Assembly (NCBI GenBank): GCA_028282865.1
Contig: JANQHA010000578.1
Span: forward strand, 1-13,743
Source: Oligoflexales bacterium
Lineage (GTDB): Bacteria > Bdellovibrionota_B > Oligoflexia > Oligoflexales > CACXFL01
Direction: 5' to 3'
Length of the DNA stretch: 13,743 bases
The translations under genes were made by a program, and so were the position numbers. Below the pieces are notes generated by a model. It was not told the DNA's origin and searched no databases. It saw only the letters and a list, made by a program, of their open reading frames with translations. This document shows, in pieces, positions 1 to 6,401 of this stretch (positions are counted from its first letter, which is position 1; every line of letters starts with the position of its first letter).

Positions 1-994
1 GGGGTATAACAAATTGCGCGATAGATGGTCTTACCTTGAGTTTTTCTTCAGCTGTTTTTATTGATAACGGCATAACTGCTGCTGAACTAGAGGTTGAAAA
101 TGCTAAGAGCTGGACTTCTCGTATAAAATTTAGAAACTCCCAAGGTGGTCGAAGCCTAATAACTGAGTAGGCTACTAAGTAAAAGATATTTAATAGAATA
201 AGCCCGGTTATAGCTGTGCCGATATATGCACCTAGTCCTATCAGGGAACTAAGCCCTAACTTTGAGCCTAAACCAGTCATGAAACCAAATACCGCTAGAG
301 GTGCAAGTTTCATAGCCCACCCAACAACGGTCATGCAAACTTGCTGCACTGATTCGAGCAACTCAAGTATTGGTAGTGCCTGCTTGGCACTAATAGAGAC
401 TAAAGCGACGCCGCTAATTAGAGCAAATAGAGCCACTTGAAGCATTTCAAGCTTTACCATAGAGCCTAGTGGGTTCTTTGGCAGTAAACCGACAATGGTA
501 TTTGGAACCGAATTTAGTTCAAATGCAATTTCGTTGCTTGGGCTTACTGATAGCTCGCTGCTAACGAGTCCTTCGATTAATTCTGGTGAAATAAGTTTAC
601 CTGGCTCTAAAAAATTAGTTATCAAAATTCCCAGAACTATGCTTAGTGTAGTCGTGGTGATGAAAAATAGACCAATTAGCACCCCAGATTTCTTTAAATA
701 TTCAATACTTTCACTTGCTGCAATTCCGATAATAATCGAGGCAAATACTAGGGGTACCACGACCATCTGAACCAATGCTAAAAAAATCTGGCCTGGTAGG
801 GCTAGCCAATTGGTAAGGTTAACAGCTATTTTTGGTGATACTAAGCCGCCTGAAGGGCCAAGTAGGATGCCAACAATCAATCCAGCCACCATTGCCAAAG
901 CTACCTTTAACCACAGCCGACCTTGAACTAACGATTGCAGCTGGTCATTTAGGTATTTAAGCGACCTTGGGTGGAGAATCTCGAGAGCTTTCAT
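1..994 (-). CDS. DAACS-family sodium/dicarboxylate or glutamate symporter, C-terminus cut by window edge
   Basis: Translating the minus strand from ATG at 994-992 gives 331 uninterrupted codons running off position 1. The protein is strongly hydrophobic with several membrane helices, for example a segment containing VALAMVAGLIVGILLG near residue 30 and another with QMVVVPLVFASIIIGIAA. The serine-rich re-entrant hairpin signature of the dicarboxylate/amino acid:cation symporters is visible near the truncated end (FSTSSSAAVMPLS, about positions 60-100). The expected following NMDGT motif lies outside the window. The family (GltP, GltT, DctA) imports glutamate, aspartate or C4-dicarboxylates with Na+ or H+ across the inner membrane; which substrate applies here cannot be told. 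The start lies 24 bases after the stress-protein stop, so it is probably the last gene of that operon. The nearest Shine-Dalgarno-like AAGGA is about 21 bases upstream, which is too far, so translation may depend on coupling. Confidence 0.9.
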   Translation of the reverse strand, partial: MKALEILHPRSLKYLNDQLQSLVQGRLWLKVALAMVAGLIVGILLGPSGGLVSPKIAVNLTNWLALPGQIFLALVQMVVVPLVFASIIIGIAASESIEYLKKSGVLIGLFFITTTTLSIVLGILITNFLEPGKLISPELIEGLVSSELSVSPSNEIAFELNSVPNTIVGLLPKNPLGSMVKLEMLQVALFALISGVALVSISAKQALPILELLESVQQVCMTVVGWAMKLAPLAVFGFMTGLGSKLGLSSLIGLGAYIGTAITGLILLNIFYLVAYSVIRLRPPWEFLNFIREVQLLAFSTSSSAAVMPLSIKTAEEKLKVRPSIAQFVIP

Positions 995-1018
995 AAGTGA
1001 TCGATCACTACAAAATCC

Positions 1019-2017
1019 TTAAGTCAGTCTAGCGGCATTTGAAGCTATTAATACCGGAGTTTTAAAGCTTAGCATGGTATGAAACGGAACTCTACCTATA
1101 GAAATGGGGTGCTTATGTAAAAAATGGTGCTTACCAAACGCAATCAACTGAGGCTTCTTATCTTCTACTAACCTCGACATCTCCTCAAATACTTCTCCGA
1201 AGCTAACATGTTGATTGTACTGAACCTCATTTTTCATTAAATAGGAGGTTGGAATTTCGAGCCGGTTAATCATGGTCTGCTTGATCCCCTCTTCCATATC
1301 CAAAACGACGGTTTCTCTGCTTATAGGGAAGCTATGATCAATGCCTTTGGTAATCATCATTTCAGAAATGTCATCTGCCCAAGACATTAAGTCTTCTTTT
1401 GTTTCGTGATGGATATGTGTATGTATTATTTCAGTGTTTTCAAAAGAGCCCGCAAGTTCAGCGCAAGTTGGCAAAACCTCCGAACTGGTTGGTGAAAGGT
1501 CGTCTGCGACAACAATCCTAACTTTTTTGTTGTTAAAGTCAAAAAATTTGCCCTCGGGTATGGCTATGACTGGAATTGATGAGTTAGCCATCAGGCTTAT
1601 AGCTGTCGAAAAACCTTTGGGAATAAACCTATGTGAGGATTGCTTGACCCCTGATATGATCAAGGATGCTGCTGAAGATACCGCTTCGGCATTGATGCAT
1701 TCCGCAGCGTTTCCGGCTAAAACCTTAATCTCGATATCTTCAAACTCTTGACGATACGGTTTTATTTGGTCGTTAAGCTGTTTTGTTTTGTCTTTTATGG
1801 CTTTTTTCTCAGCAAGTTTCTGTATGCTGGCGTTAATATACTCGCCCGGGTATATAGCGACATTTGTATTTCTGGGCTCTATCACAGTGGTAAAACACAG
1901 TCTCATGTTTGTACGCGACGCTATGCTTATCACTGACTTAATGAAATCGTCGTTACCTTCGACTTCTTTTAATGCGACGATAATCTTTCGGTCTTTACCT
2001 TTAAATCTCTGAAACAC
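1019..2017 (-). CDS. Tandem universal stress protein (two UspA-like domains)
   Basis: The 332-residue protein reads as two consecutive Usp folds, like UspE in length and layout. Domain 1 starts with a beta strand (KIIVALKEVEG, residues about 11-21) and ends with a strand-loop-helix block containing KGFSTAISLMANSSIPVIAIPE. Domain 2 starts at about residue 166 with VRIVVADDLSPTSSEVL and ends with GRVPFHTMLSFKTPVLIASNA. The usual G-x2-G-x9-G-S/T nucleotide-binding motif is recognisable only in degenerate form in both halves, so ATP binding is uncertain. It is presumably cytoplasmic. The start is GTG, preceded by a perfect AAGGAGG five bases upstream. It lies 16 bases after the eRF1-like gene and 24 before the DAACS transporter, so these genes probably share a transcript. 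Usp proteins beside transporters can act as transport regulators; that role is only inference here. Confidence 0.85.
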   Translation of the reverse strand: MFQRFKGKDRKIIVALKEVEGNDDFIKSVISIASRTNMRLCFTTVIEPRNTNVAIYPGEYINASIQKLAEKKAIKDKTKQLNDQIKPYRQEFEDIEIKVLAGNAAECINAEAVSSAASLIISGVKQSSHRFIPKGFSTAISLMANSSIPVIAIPEGKFFDFNNKKVRIVVADDLSPTSSEVLPTCAELAGSFENTEIIHTHIHHETKEDLMSWADDISEMMITKGIDHSFPISRETVVLDMEEGIKQTMINRLEIPTSYLMKNEVQYNQHVSFGEVFEEMSRLVEDKKPQLIAFGKHHFLHKHPISIGRVPFHTMLSFKTPVLIASNAARLT

Positions 2018-2033
2018 TTAAGCCTCCTTTACC

Positions 2034-2552
2034 TTAATGAAATTGACTTCTAGGAACGTTGCTATTGATATCACGTTTGAACAAGTTCCTAACTGTTTTG
2101 GCGAACCTACGGGTTGTCCGGTAGTTGGTACTCTGATGGGGAATAATGTTCTTTTTAACCTCTCTGATCTTCTTTTCGAGTAGGGTTCTAGCTGGTTCGG
2201 AGCCAAATACGGCGATATCATCCGCGGTGTCGATGCATTTGAGGATTTGAGCAAAGTAATCTCTAATCTCAAGGTCTCGCCGGTTTCTTATCTTTGACTC
2301 CGAACCGATGGTATCATGCATGTAAGGGTGATTGGCTTTTTTCCCCCCTGTTGCTCTGCGCTTTGAGGTGATGTCAGATGAAACTTTGACAATAACCTCA
2401 CTATCTCCCCTTAGTAATACAATTATCGCCTTGCTCAACTCGACCCATATTCCCGCTTGATGCTTGGTCGGTTCATCTTCCGAGCGCTGTATTAAAAGTC
2501 TTGTACTAAGGTTTTGTATGTTTTTAGCGCTTTGCTGCGTCAATTCGGTCAT
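2034..2552 (-). CDS. Conserved protein resembling bacterial eRF1-domain (baeRF-type) families
   Basis: This 172-residue protein has no signal peptide or membrane segment. A strand pair AGIWVELSKAIIVLLRGD (residues about 33-50), a basic linker with ATGGKKANHPYMHD, and a helix-strand block IRDYFAQILKCIDTADDIAVFGSEPARTLLEKKI form the core. This order (GIW-strand, glycine/lysine linker, xxRDYFxxI, xDxxAVFGxxPA) recalls small proteins related to eRF1 domain 3/L7Ae-like modules, which have been proposed to act in ribosome rescue or hibernation. The basic C-terminal tail (about residues 130-165, rich in K and R) fits RNA or ribosome binding. ATG is preceded by GGGAGAGAG six bases upstream. It sits between a small heat-shock protein and a Usp protein, supporting a stress role. 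The family assignment comes from remembered motif similarity and is tentative; the gene itself is solid. Confidence 0.6.
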   Translation of the reverse strand: MTELTQQSAKNIQNLSTRLLIQRSEDEPTKHQAGIWVELSKAIIVLLRGDSEVIVKVSSDITSKRRATGGKKANHPYMHDTIGSESKIRNRRDLEIRDYFAQILKCIDTADDIAVFGSEPARTLLEKKIREVKKNIIPHQSTNYRTTRRFAKTVRNLFKRDINSNVPRSQFH

Positions 2553-2621
2553 CTTAAACTCTCTCCCAGTCGGTGCTTGCTAAGCGAGGTGGTCTTTTTT
2601 TGGAATCACCCCGCTAGTTAT

Positions 2622-3083
2622 TTAGTGTATTGCTATGCGTTTAGCTTTGCTATTTTCCAACTTCTTAGCCGTAACCTTCAGCACGCCCCCTTTGTATTGC
2701 GCATCGATATTCGTCTCGTCTACCGCTGATGGTAGTGTGAATGTGCGGTAGAAGGATCCATAGTTAATTTCTGAGAAGTGCCTCTTACCCTTTTTCTCGT
2801 CTTTTTGCTGCTTTCTTTCTCCTGAAACTGTCATCACTCCGTTTTCGACTTCAATGCTAATGTCCTCTTTACGCATTCCTGGTATTTCAAATCGAAATAG
2901 ATACTCTTTGTCAGTTTCATCTGCTTCACATAGCGGAGAAAAACCTGCTGTAAGCTTTTCATTTAGCTCTAGAAAGGGCCACCGAGCATCTGCTAGCAGA
3001 TTGTCCCATTCTCGTTTGGCGCTGAAAAGGTCATGCAGTGGGCTTGTTGGTCTATGAGATGTGAGTGATGATCTTTCATTCAT
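2622..3083 (-). CDS. Small heat-shock protein, Hsp20/alpha-crystallin family
   Basis: This 153-residue protein is an ATP-independent holdase chaperone that binds unfolding proteins in the cytoplasm. The alpha-crystallin domain spans about residues 52-142: YLFRFEIPGMRKEDISIEVE, then NGVMTVSGERK, then FYRTFTLPSAVDETNIDAQYKGGVLKVTAKK, with the conserved GVL at residues 134-136. The C-terminal I-x-I anchor, which links dimers into oligomers, is present as I150-A-I152. The N-terminal arm of about 50 residues contains the aromatic pairs typical of substrate binding. The length is normal for the class. ATG is preceded by GGAGG at a spacing of seven. It is the first gene of the minus-strand stress block; the next gene starts 69 bases downstream. 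No clear sigma32 promoter was found upstream. Confidence 0.95.
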   Translation of the reverse strand: MNERSSLTSHRPTSPLHDLFSAKREWDNLLADARWPFLELNEKLTAGFSPLCEADETDKEYLFRFEIPGMRKEDISIEVENGVMTVSGERKQQKDEKKGKRHFSEINYGSFYRTFTLPSAVDETNIDAQYKGGVLKVTAKKLENSKAKRIAIH

Positions 3084-3118
3084 AATTTAGCCTCCGGAAG
3101 TTTTATGTTAGATGTTTT

Positions 3119-3180
3119 GGCATAAAATGCCGGTTACTAAATCTCTAAGCAAAAGGTGTTCCGAAAGAGTAGATATTATA
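3119..3180 (-). promoter_or_regulatory. Candidate promoter -10 and leader hairpin of the heat-shock operon
   Basis: On the minus strand a perfect TATAAT lies at 3180-3175, about 92 bases before the Hsp20 start codon, but no good -35 hexamer sits 16-18 bases upstream of it. Between it and the gene lies a short hairpin GGCAT-TTT-ATGCC (3131-3119). A transcript starting near 3168 would have a leader of about 85 bases carrying this hairpin. Many small heat-shock genes use leader RNA thermometers, but no clear pairing with the GGAGG ribosome binding site was seen. Weak evidence overall. Confidence 0.3.
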
Positions 3181-3225
3181 ATTATTAAAGAATTTAACGT
3201 GGCTAGTTTTACCGGAGTTAAATGA

Positions 3226-3249
3226 CACACAGGTGGGCCGTATTGTGTG
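3226..3249 (-). terminator. Weak hairpin after the MBL-fold gene
   Basis: Just downstream of the MBL-fold gene stop (minus strand), CACACA (3249-3244) can pair with TGTGTG (3231-3226) around a 12-base loop, followed by TCATTT rather than a true T-run. It could slow or end transcription before the heat-shock operon, or it may be chance. If it is not a terminator, the MBL gene and the stress operon could be joined. Confidence 0.2.
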
Positions 3250-3257
3250 ATTTAATT

Positions 3258-4118
3258 TTAATCTGTAGTCAGTGGTAGCTTTAGGTAACTAATCCCACCT
3301 TTCTCAGGCGCAGGAAGGTGCCCGGCCCTAATATTAACTTGAATGCTTGGAAGCAGTAGCCTTGGCGCGTTAAGAGTTTTGTCGCGGCTCTCTCTCATAT
3401 GCACATAGTTGGACTCTGTTTGCGATGCAGGTAACTGAATATTATTCTCTTTTTGTTCACCAATAGTTGACTGGTATTTTAGGTCTCTACCTCCTGGCTG
3501 GTAATCGTGCCCGACAAAAACTCTCGTGTCAGCCGGGAGTGTATAAAGGTTCTTTGTTATAGAGTTGTACAGTTTTGTAGCGTCTCCTCCGGGGAAATCG
3601 CAGCGACCGGTTCCGTAGTCGGGCATAAAGATTGCGTCACCAGTAAATAGGGCGTCTTCTACTAAGTACGAGCTGCATGCTGGTGTATGACCAGGAGTCG
3701 GGATAGACTTCACTGATAGCCCGGCGATCTCAATCTCTTCAAAATCTTCAAAAAGGTAATCGAACTGAGAGCCATCGGCAGGAACATCACTTTCTATATT
3801 AAATACTTTTGCAAATGTCTCCTGCACGGAGGTTATTCTGCTGCTAACAGCGACTTTCATGCTTGGAAAGAGCCTCTTTAGAATCTGAGCTCCGCTTATA
3901 TGGTCGGCATGGGCGTGAGTCTCAAGGCATATTTCCGGAGTCAGACTATGGTCCTTCAAGTATGATATTAAAATATCAACAGATTTCGTAGTCATGTTCC
4001 CTGAAGCTATATCAATATCCCATACTGGATCAATAATGATTGCTGACTGGTTTCCTTTGTTATGAACAATATAGCTAAGAGTATATGTATCTGGGTCAAA
4101 AAAGTGTTTAACGATCAC
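3258..4118 (-). CDS. MBL-fold hydrolase, persulfide dioxygenase/glyoxalase II-like
   Basis: This 286-residue metallo-beta-lactamase-fold enzyme has a complete metal site: H68-x-H70-x-D72-H73 (THAHADH), H144 (PTPGHTPACSS), D161 (LFTGDAIF) and H204 (VGHDY). The segment after D161, with GTGRCDFPGGDA and LYNSI, is the arrangement found in the ETHE1/CstB-like persulfide dioxygenase and Blh-like group. These use one Fe(II) and O2 to oxidise glutathione persulfide to sulfite. Glyoxalase II (hydroxyacylglutathione hydrolase) is the main alternative. A predicted soluble protein with no signal peptide. The start is GTG with AAAGGG six bases upstream. It is transcribed away from the chemotaxis-type operon across a shared 434-base region carrying a Fur box, which would suit an iron enzyme. 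Family level is secure; the exact substrate is inference. Confidence 0.85.
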   Translation of the reverse strand: MIVKHFFDPDTYTLSYIVHNKGNQSAIIIDPVWDIDIASGNMTTKSVDILISYLKDHSLTPEICLETHAHADHISGAQILKRLFPSMKVAVSSRITSVQETFAKVFNIESDVPADGSQFDYLFEDFEEIEIAGLSVKSIPTPGHTPACSSYLVEDALFTGDAIFMPDYGTGRCDFPGGDATKLYNSITKNLYTLPADTRVFVGHDYQPGGRDLKYQSTIGEQKENNIQLPASQTESNYVHMRESRDKTLNAPRLLLPSIQVNIRAGHLPAPEKGGISYLKLPLTTD

Positions 4119-4236
4119 CGGGTGCCCTTTCAGCGTATAATTATTCGACCTTTATTTATAACAATTGATAGTGGTGTTAGATACCTCAAAGTTTCCACTT
4201 GTAATATCGATAAATTCAATTTGCAGTTGGTATTAT

Positions 4237-4266
4237 TTGTAACGCAGGTAAATTGATATAGATAAT
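4237..4266 (+). promoter_or_regulatory. Possible sigma70 promoter facing the chemotaxis-type operon
   Basis: TTGTAA (4237-4242) and GATAAT (4261-4266) are separated by 18 bases, an acceptable though imperfect sigma70 arrangement. The -10 element lies wholly inside the Fur-box match, which is where a repressing site would be expected. The distance of about 280 bases to the first start codon lowers confidence. Confidence 0.35.
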
Positions 4267-4273
4267 CATTACC
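4255..4273 (+). promoter_or_regulatory. Fur box (iron-responsive repressor site)
   Basis: The sequence GATATAGATAATCATTACC matches the 19-base E. coli Fur consensus GATAATGATAATCATTATC at 16 positions; the mismatches are positions 5, 6 and 18. The core GATAATCATTA is intact. It lies 137 bases from the MBL-fold gene start and about 280 from the first gene of the plus operon, so either or both could be controlled. An iron-regulated site beside a predicted di-iron sensor operon and a predicted Fe(II) enzyme is coherent. Binding is inferred from the consensus only. Confidence 0.6.
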
Positions 4274-4503
4274 CTGCGATTTAGCGTAAGAAACCTACGG
4301 ATTTCATCAGTTAAGGGGGCATTGATCTTGTATTGGTGTTTTCAAAAAAATAAGGACAAATAGAAAGCTTCTTAAGCTCTTACCTCTATATGTTATTTAT
4401 AGGTTTTCGAATATTTATTAGCCTAATTGGAATGTAAGTACTCATGAAAAATATCTTTTTTTGCTTTAGCATTGGCCGATTCTTTCCGAAGCAAGTTTTA
4501 TCA

Positions 4504-4528
4504 AGTTAAATATCAGTTAAATTAACTG
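4504..4528. repeat. Direct repeats and palindrome, possible operator
   Basis: AGTTAAAT occurs at 4504-4511 and again at 4515-4522, spaced 11 bases start to start (one helical turn). The second copy forms half of the palindrome CAGTTAA-A-TTAACTG (4514-4528). It ends 24 bases before the start codon of the first operon gene, a usual place for a regulator site. No regulator family was recognised, and AT-rich sequence can give such patterns by chance. Confidence 0.35.
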
Positions 4529-4552
4529 TAGATTCACTGTTGGATTGAATTA

Positions 4553-5203
4553 ATGTGCAGTAGAAAAGATAACGTAAATCTACTCTATACCCGTTGTACT
4601 GAACTACGCGAGCAAGTCCTGCGGATCGATGTGGCTGTAGAGAAAATAAAAGACATATCTATCAATGCATCGATTCTGGCCAGTCAGACTGGAAGTCAGA
4701 TGCGGGTGTTTTCAGAGCTTGCCAGCCAGATAGAAAAGACTTCTCGGAAGATGAAGAGTGAGCTTAGTGACTTATTAGGCAATATAGGAGAGTCGACAAA
4801 ATTTGCCCTATCTGCCGTTGTAGTGACAAAACGTGTCGACAAACTTTGCTTAGCTATATCAGGAGTTGATCGCAAGGCCAATCGAGTCATTATAGGGGAA
4901 GCGATTAGGAAAAACCAAGAAGTTATACAGGCGGCGGTGAGTCGGGTGTCTCGTATAGCGAGATCGTTTGACCGGATCTTAAGACGTTTTGAAGACCTAC
5001 TTAATAGGCTCTTTTTGGCTTTAACATCTATTAGAGTGGAGGCTGATCTATTCAGCGATCATTCCGGTGAGCAGAATATCAGCCCGCTTGCAGACTCTTT
5101 AGAAGAACTTCTGGCGCTAATAACTAAAGAGTATGAGAGTTTCCGAGGATTCACTTGGGTGTTTAAGTCTACTGCGCAGTCAGCTACGGCAAGGGGAGCG
5201 TGA
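4553..5203 (+). CDS. Soluble, divergent MCP-like coiled-coil protein
   Basis: This 216-residue protein is predicted to be all helical, with no signal peptide or membrane segment. Residues about 31-68 (EKIKDISINASILASQTG, then FSELASQIEKTSRKM) echo the chemoreceptor hairpin pattern I-x-DIS-x(n)[12 protein letters not shown](n)[15 protein letters not shown] seen intact two genes downstream, but the tip residues are not conserved. A second weak echo lies at about residues 150-195 (LTSIRVEADLFSDHSGE, then PLADSLEELLALI), suggesting a duplicated or paired hairpin. It may be an adaptor, a degenerate receptor or a sensor partner. ATG is preceded only by a weak GGA, and an in-frame TAG at 4529-4531 rules out a longer start. 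Its stop is 3 bases before the ODP-like gene, so the two are certainly co-transcribed. Function unknown. Confidence 0.8.
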   Translation: MCSRKDNVNLLYTRCTELREQVLRIDVAVEKIKDISINASILASQTGSQMRVFSELASQIEKTSRKMKSELSDLLGNIGESTKFALSAVVVTKRVDKLCLAISGVDRKANRVIIGEAIRKNQEVIQAAVSRVSRIARSFDRILRRFEDLLNRLFLALTSIRVEADLFSDHSGEQNISPLADSLEELLALITKEYESFRGFTWVFKSTAQSATARGA

Positions 5204-5206
5204 AAA

Positions 5207-5950
5207 ATGAAAAAAACTGTCTTATATGATGATGGAAATATTCAATGGGTCGTATTTGGAAGAGACTCTTCAAAGCCGGACTCGATTATAGATACTAACG
5301 AATACCTGGTTCAATGCCAGGACGAAACGATATTGATCGATCCAGGGGGGGTTGAGATATTTCCAAATGTGCTGACTGCAGTTTCAGAGCATGTCGAGCT
5401 AAATACCATTAAAGCCTTTCTTTGTAGCCATCAGGACCCCGATATCATGTCGTCCTTGCCGCTTTGGATGGCACTTACGCCTGACGCAAAGATATACTTG
5501 TCATGGCTTTGGGAAGGCTTTGTCTCTCATTTCGGTAATGAATTTTCTAGTAACTTTGTTCAAATCCCAGATGAAGGCCTACAGCTTACATTAGGCCAGA
5601 GCTCATTTCAGCTGGTCCCTGCTCACCATTTACACTCAGCCGGTAACTTCCATCTATTTGACCCTTGTTCAGGTATATTGTTTACGGGAGATGTTGGTGC
5701 GGCTTTATTGCCTGTTGATCATGGAATGTTTGTCGAGGATTTTGAAGCACATACTCAATTTATGGAAAAGTTTCACTTAAGATGGATGCCATCTAACTCT
5801 GCAAAAGATATATGGCTAAATAGGGTTAGGAAGTTAGGGGTAAAAATGATCTGCCCACAACATGGCGCTATTTTTAAAGGTGAAAATGTCGAGAAGTTTT
5901 TTGATTGGTTTGACGATTTAGAATTAGGAAAGCTAAAGAGGGCTTCGTAG
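5207..5950 (+). CDS. ODP-like MBL-fold di-iron protein, predicted oxygen/iron sensor for chemotaxis
   Basis: This 247-residue protein has the MBL domain of flavodiiron proteins without a flavodoxin domain. The di-iron motif, usually H-x-E-x-D-H, reads H75-Q-D77-P-D79-I80, followed by MSSLP. Further ligand candidates are H141/H143 (PAHHLHSAGNFH), D162 (LFTGDVGAA) and H219 (CPQHGAIF). This spacing and the strings TNEYLV, ILIDPGG and FLCSHQDPDIMSSLP fit the ODP group. The Treponema denticola member is described as a di-iron oxygen/Fe(II) sensor working with a chemoreceptor that lacks a sensing domain. The context here is the same: the next gene is a sensorless receptor, followed by cheA and cheW. 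ATG has GGGGAG at a spacing of eight. A catalytic NO/O2 reductase or simple hydrolase is a less likely alternative. Confidence 0.8.
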   Translation: MKKTVLYDDGNIQWVVFGRDSSKPDSIIDTNEYLVQCQDETILIDPGGVEIFPNVLTAVSEHVELNTIKAFLCSHQDPDIMSSLPLWMALTPDAKIYLSWLWEGFVSHFGNEFSSNFVQIPDEGLQLTLGQSSFQLVPAHHLHSAGNFHLFDPCSGILFTGDVGAALLPVDHGMFVEDFEAHTQFMEKFHLRWMPSNSAKDIWLNRVRKLGVKMICPQHGAIFKGENVEKFFDWFDDLELGKLKRAS

Positions 5951-5967
5951 TTTAGGGAGATATTATT

Positions 5968-6396
5968 ATGGCTGCAAGTAATGAAAAAGCTCGGCAAAAC
6001 TATGTCGCTAAGATGAATTTGTTAAGTTCGCAACTGCACGATCTTCAGAAAACATTTAGCGAGTTGGTTTCCTCTGTTGGGGAGATAAATAAAATGGTCG
6101 GTGTGGTCCGGGATATTTCTGGTAAAACCGATCTGCTGGCCTTAAATGCATCGATCGAGGCCGCTAGGGCAGGGCAAGCAGGTCGTGGTTTTGCCATTGT
6201 GGCTCATGAAGTGGCGCGGCTTGCAGAAAAATCGCAGGAATCAATCCAGAACGTCGAAGGTGCGAGCGACTTATTAGAAGACAAGATTCAATGTCTATCA
6301 GAGAAGTTAATGCAAAGTATCGAAACGTTGGCGGTGCTGGAAAGCAGAACTCGCAAAGGTCCAAGTGATCAAAATGCATCACAGAAGGTGGCGTAA
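5968..6396 (+). CDS. Minimal soluble chemoreceptor (MCP signalling hairpin only)
   Basis: This 142-residue protein holds the most conserved part of methyl-accepting chemotaxis proteins. Residues about 40-95 contain [22 protein letters not shown] and then [18 protein letters not shown], with the CheA/CheW-binding tip around E64-A-A-R-A-G69. Helical arms extend about 40-50 residues on each side. There is no transmembrane segment, HAMP or ligand-binding domain, so it must sit in a cytoplasmic array and receive its signal from a partner; the ODP-like protein 17 bases upstream is the natural candidate. No clear methylation consensus (paired E/Q) was seen and no CheR or CheB is encoded nearby. ATG is preceded by AGGGAG at a spacing of eight. 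It ends 5 bases before cheA. Confidence 0.92.
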   Translation: MAASNEKARQNYVAKMNLLSSQLHDLQKTFSELVSSVGEINKMVGVVRDISGKTDLLALNASIEAARAGQAGRGFAIVAHEVARLAEKSQESIQNVEGASDLLEDKIQCLSEKLMQSIETLAVLESRTRKGPSDQNASQKVA

Positions 6397-6401
6397 TACT
6401 C

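Larger units (their letters stand above)
4119..4552. other. 434-base divergent intergenic regulatory region
   Basis: No convincing gene was found on either strand between the two divergent start codons. It is AT-rich. It contains a Fur-box match (4255-4273), a possible plus-strand promoter overlapping it (4237-4266), a small inverted repeat AGCTT-CTT-AAGCT (4366-4378), and paired AGTTAAAT repeats ending in a palindrome (4504-4528) just ahead of the first chemotaxis-type gene. If transcription of the plus operon begins near the Fur box, its leader would be about 280 bases long, so a second, nearer promoter is plausible; none was clear by eye. Confidence 0.7.

Noticed and set aside
216..770. 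Plus-strand open frames at 216-440 and 495-770
   Set aside because: They lie inside the minus-strand DAACS gene, which has clear membrane helices and the family signature; they show no domain of their own.
1434..2012. Plus-strand open frames within the Usp gene
   Set aside because: They are antisense to a well-supported tandem Usp gene with a strong ribosome site; no independent support.
2018..2272. 84-residue minus-strand frame overlapping the eRF1-like gene
   Set aside because: It lies within the longer 172-residue frame, which has the recognisable core motifs and a good ribosome site.
4456..4482. Possible sigma28 (flagellar) promoter at GCCGATTC
   Set aside because: The -10-like GCCGAT is present at 4475-4480, but the region where TAAAGTTT is expected is a T-run with no match.
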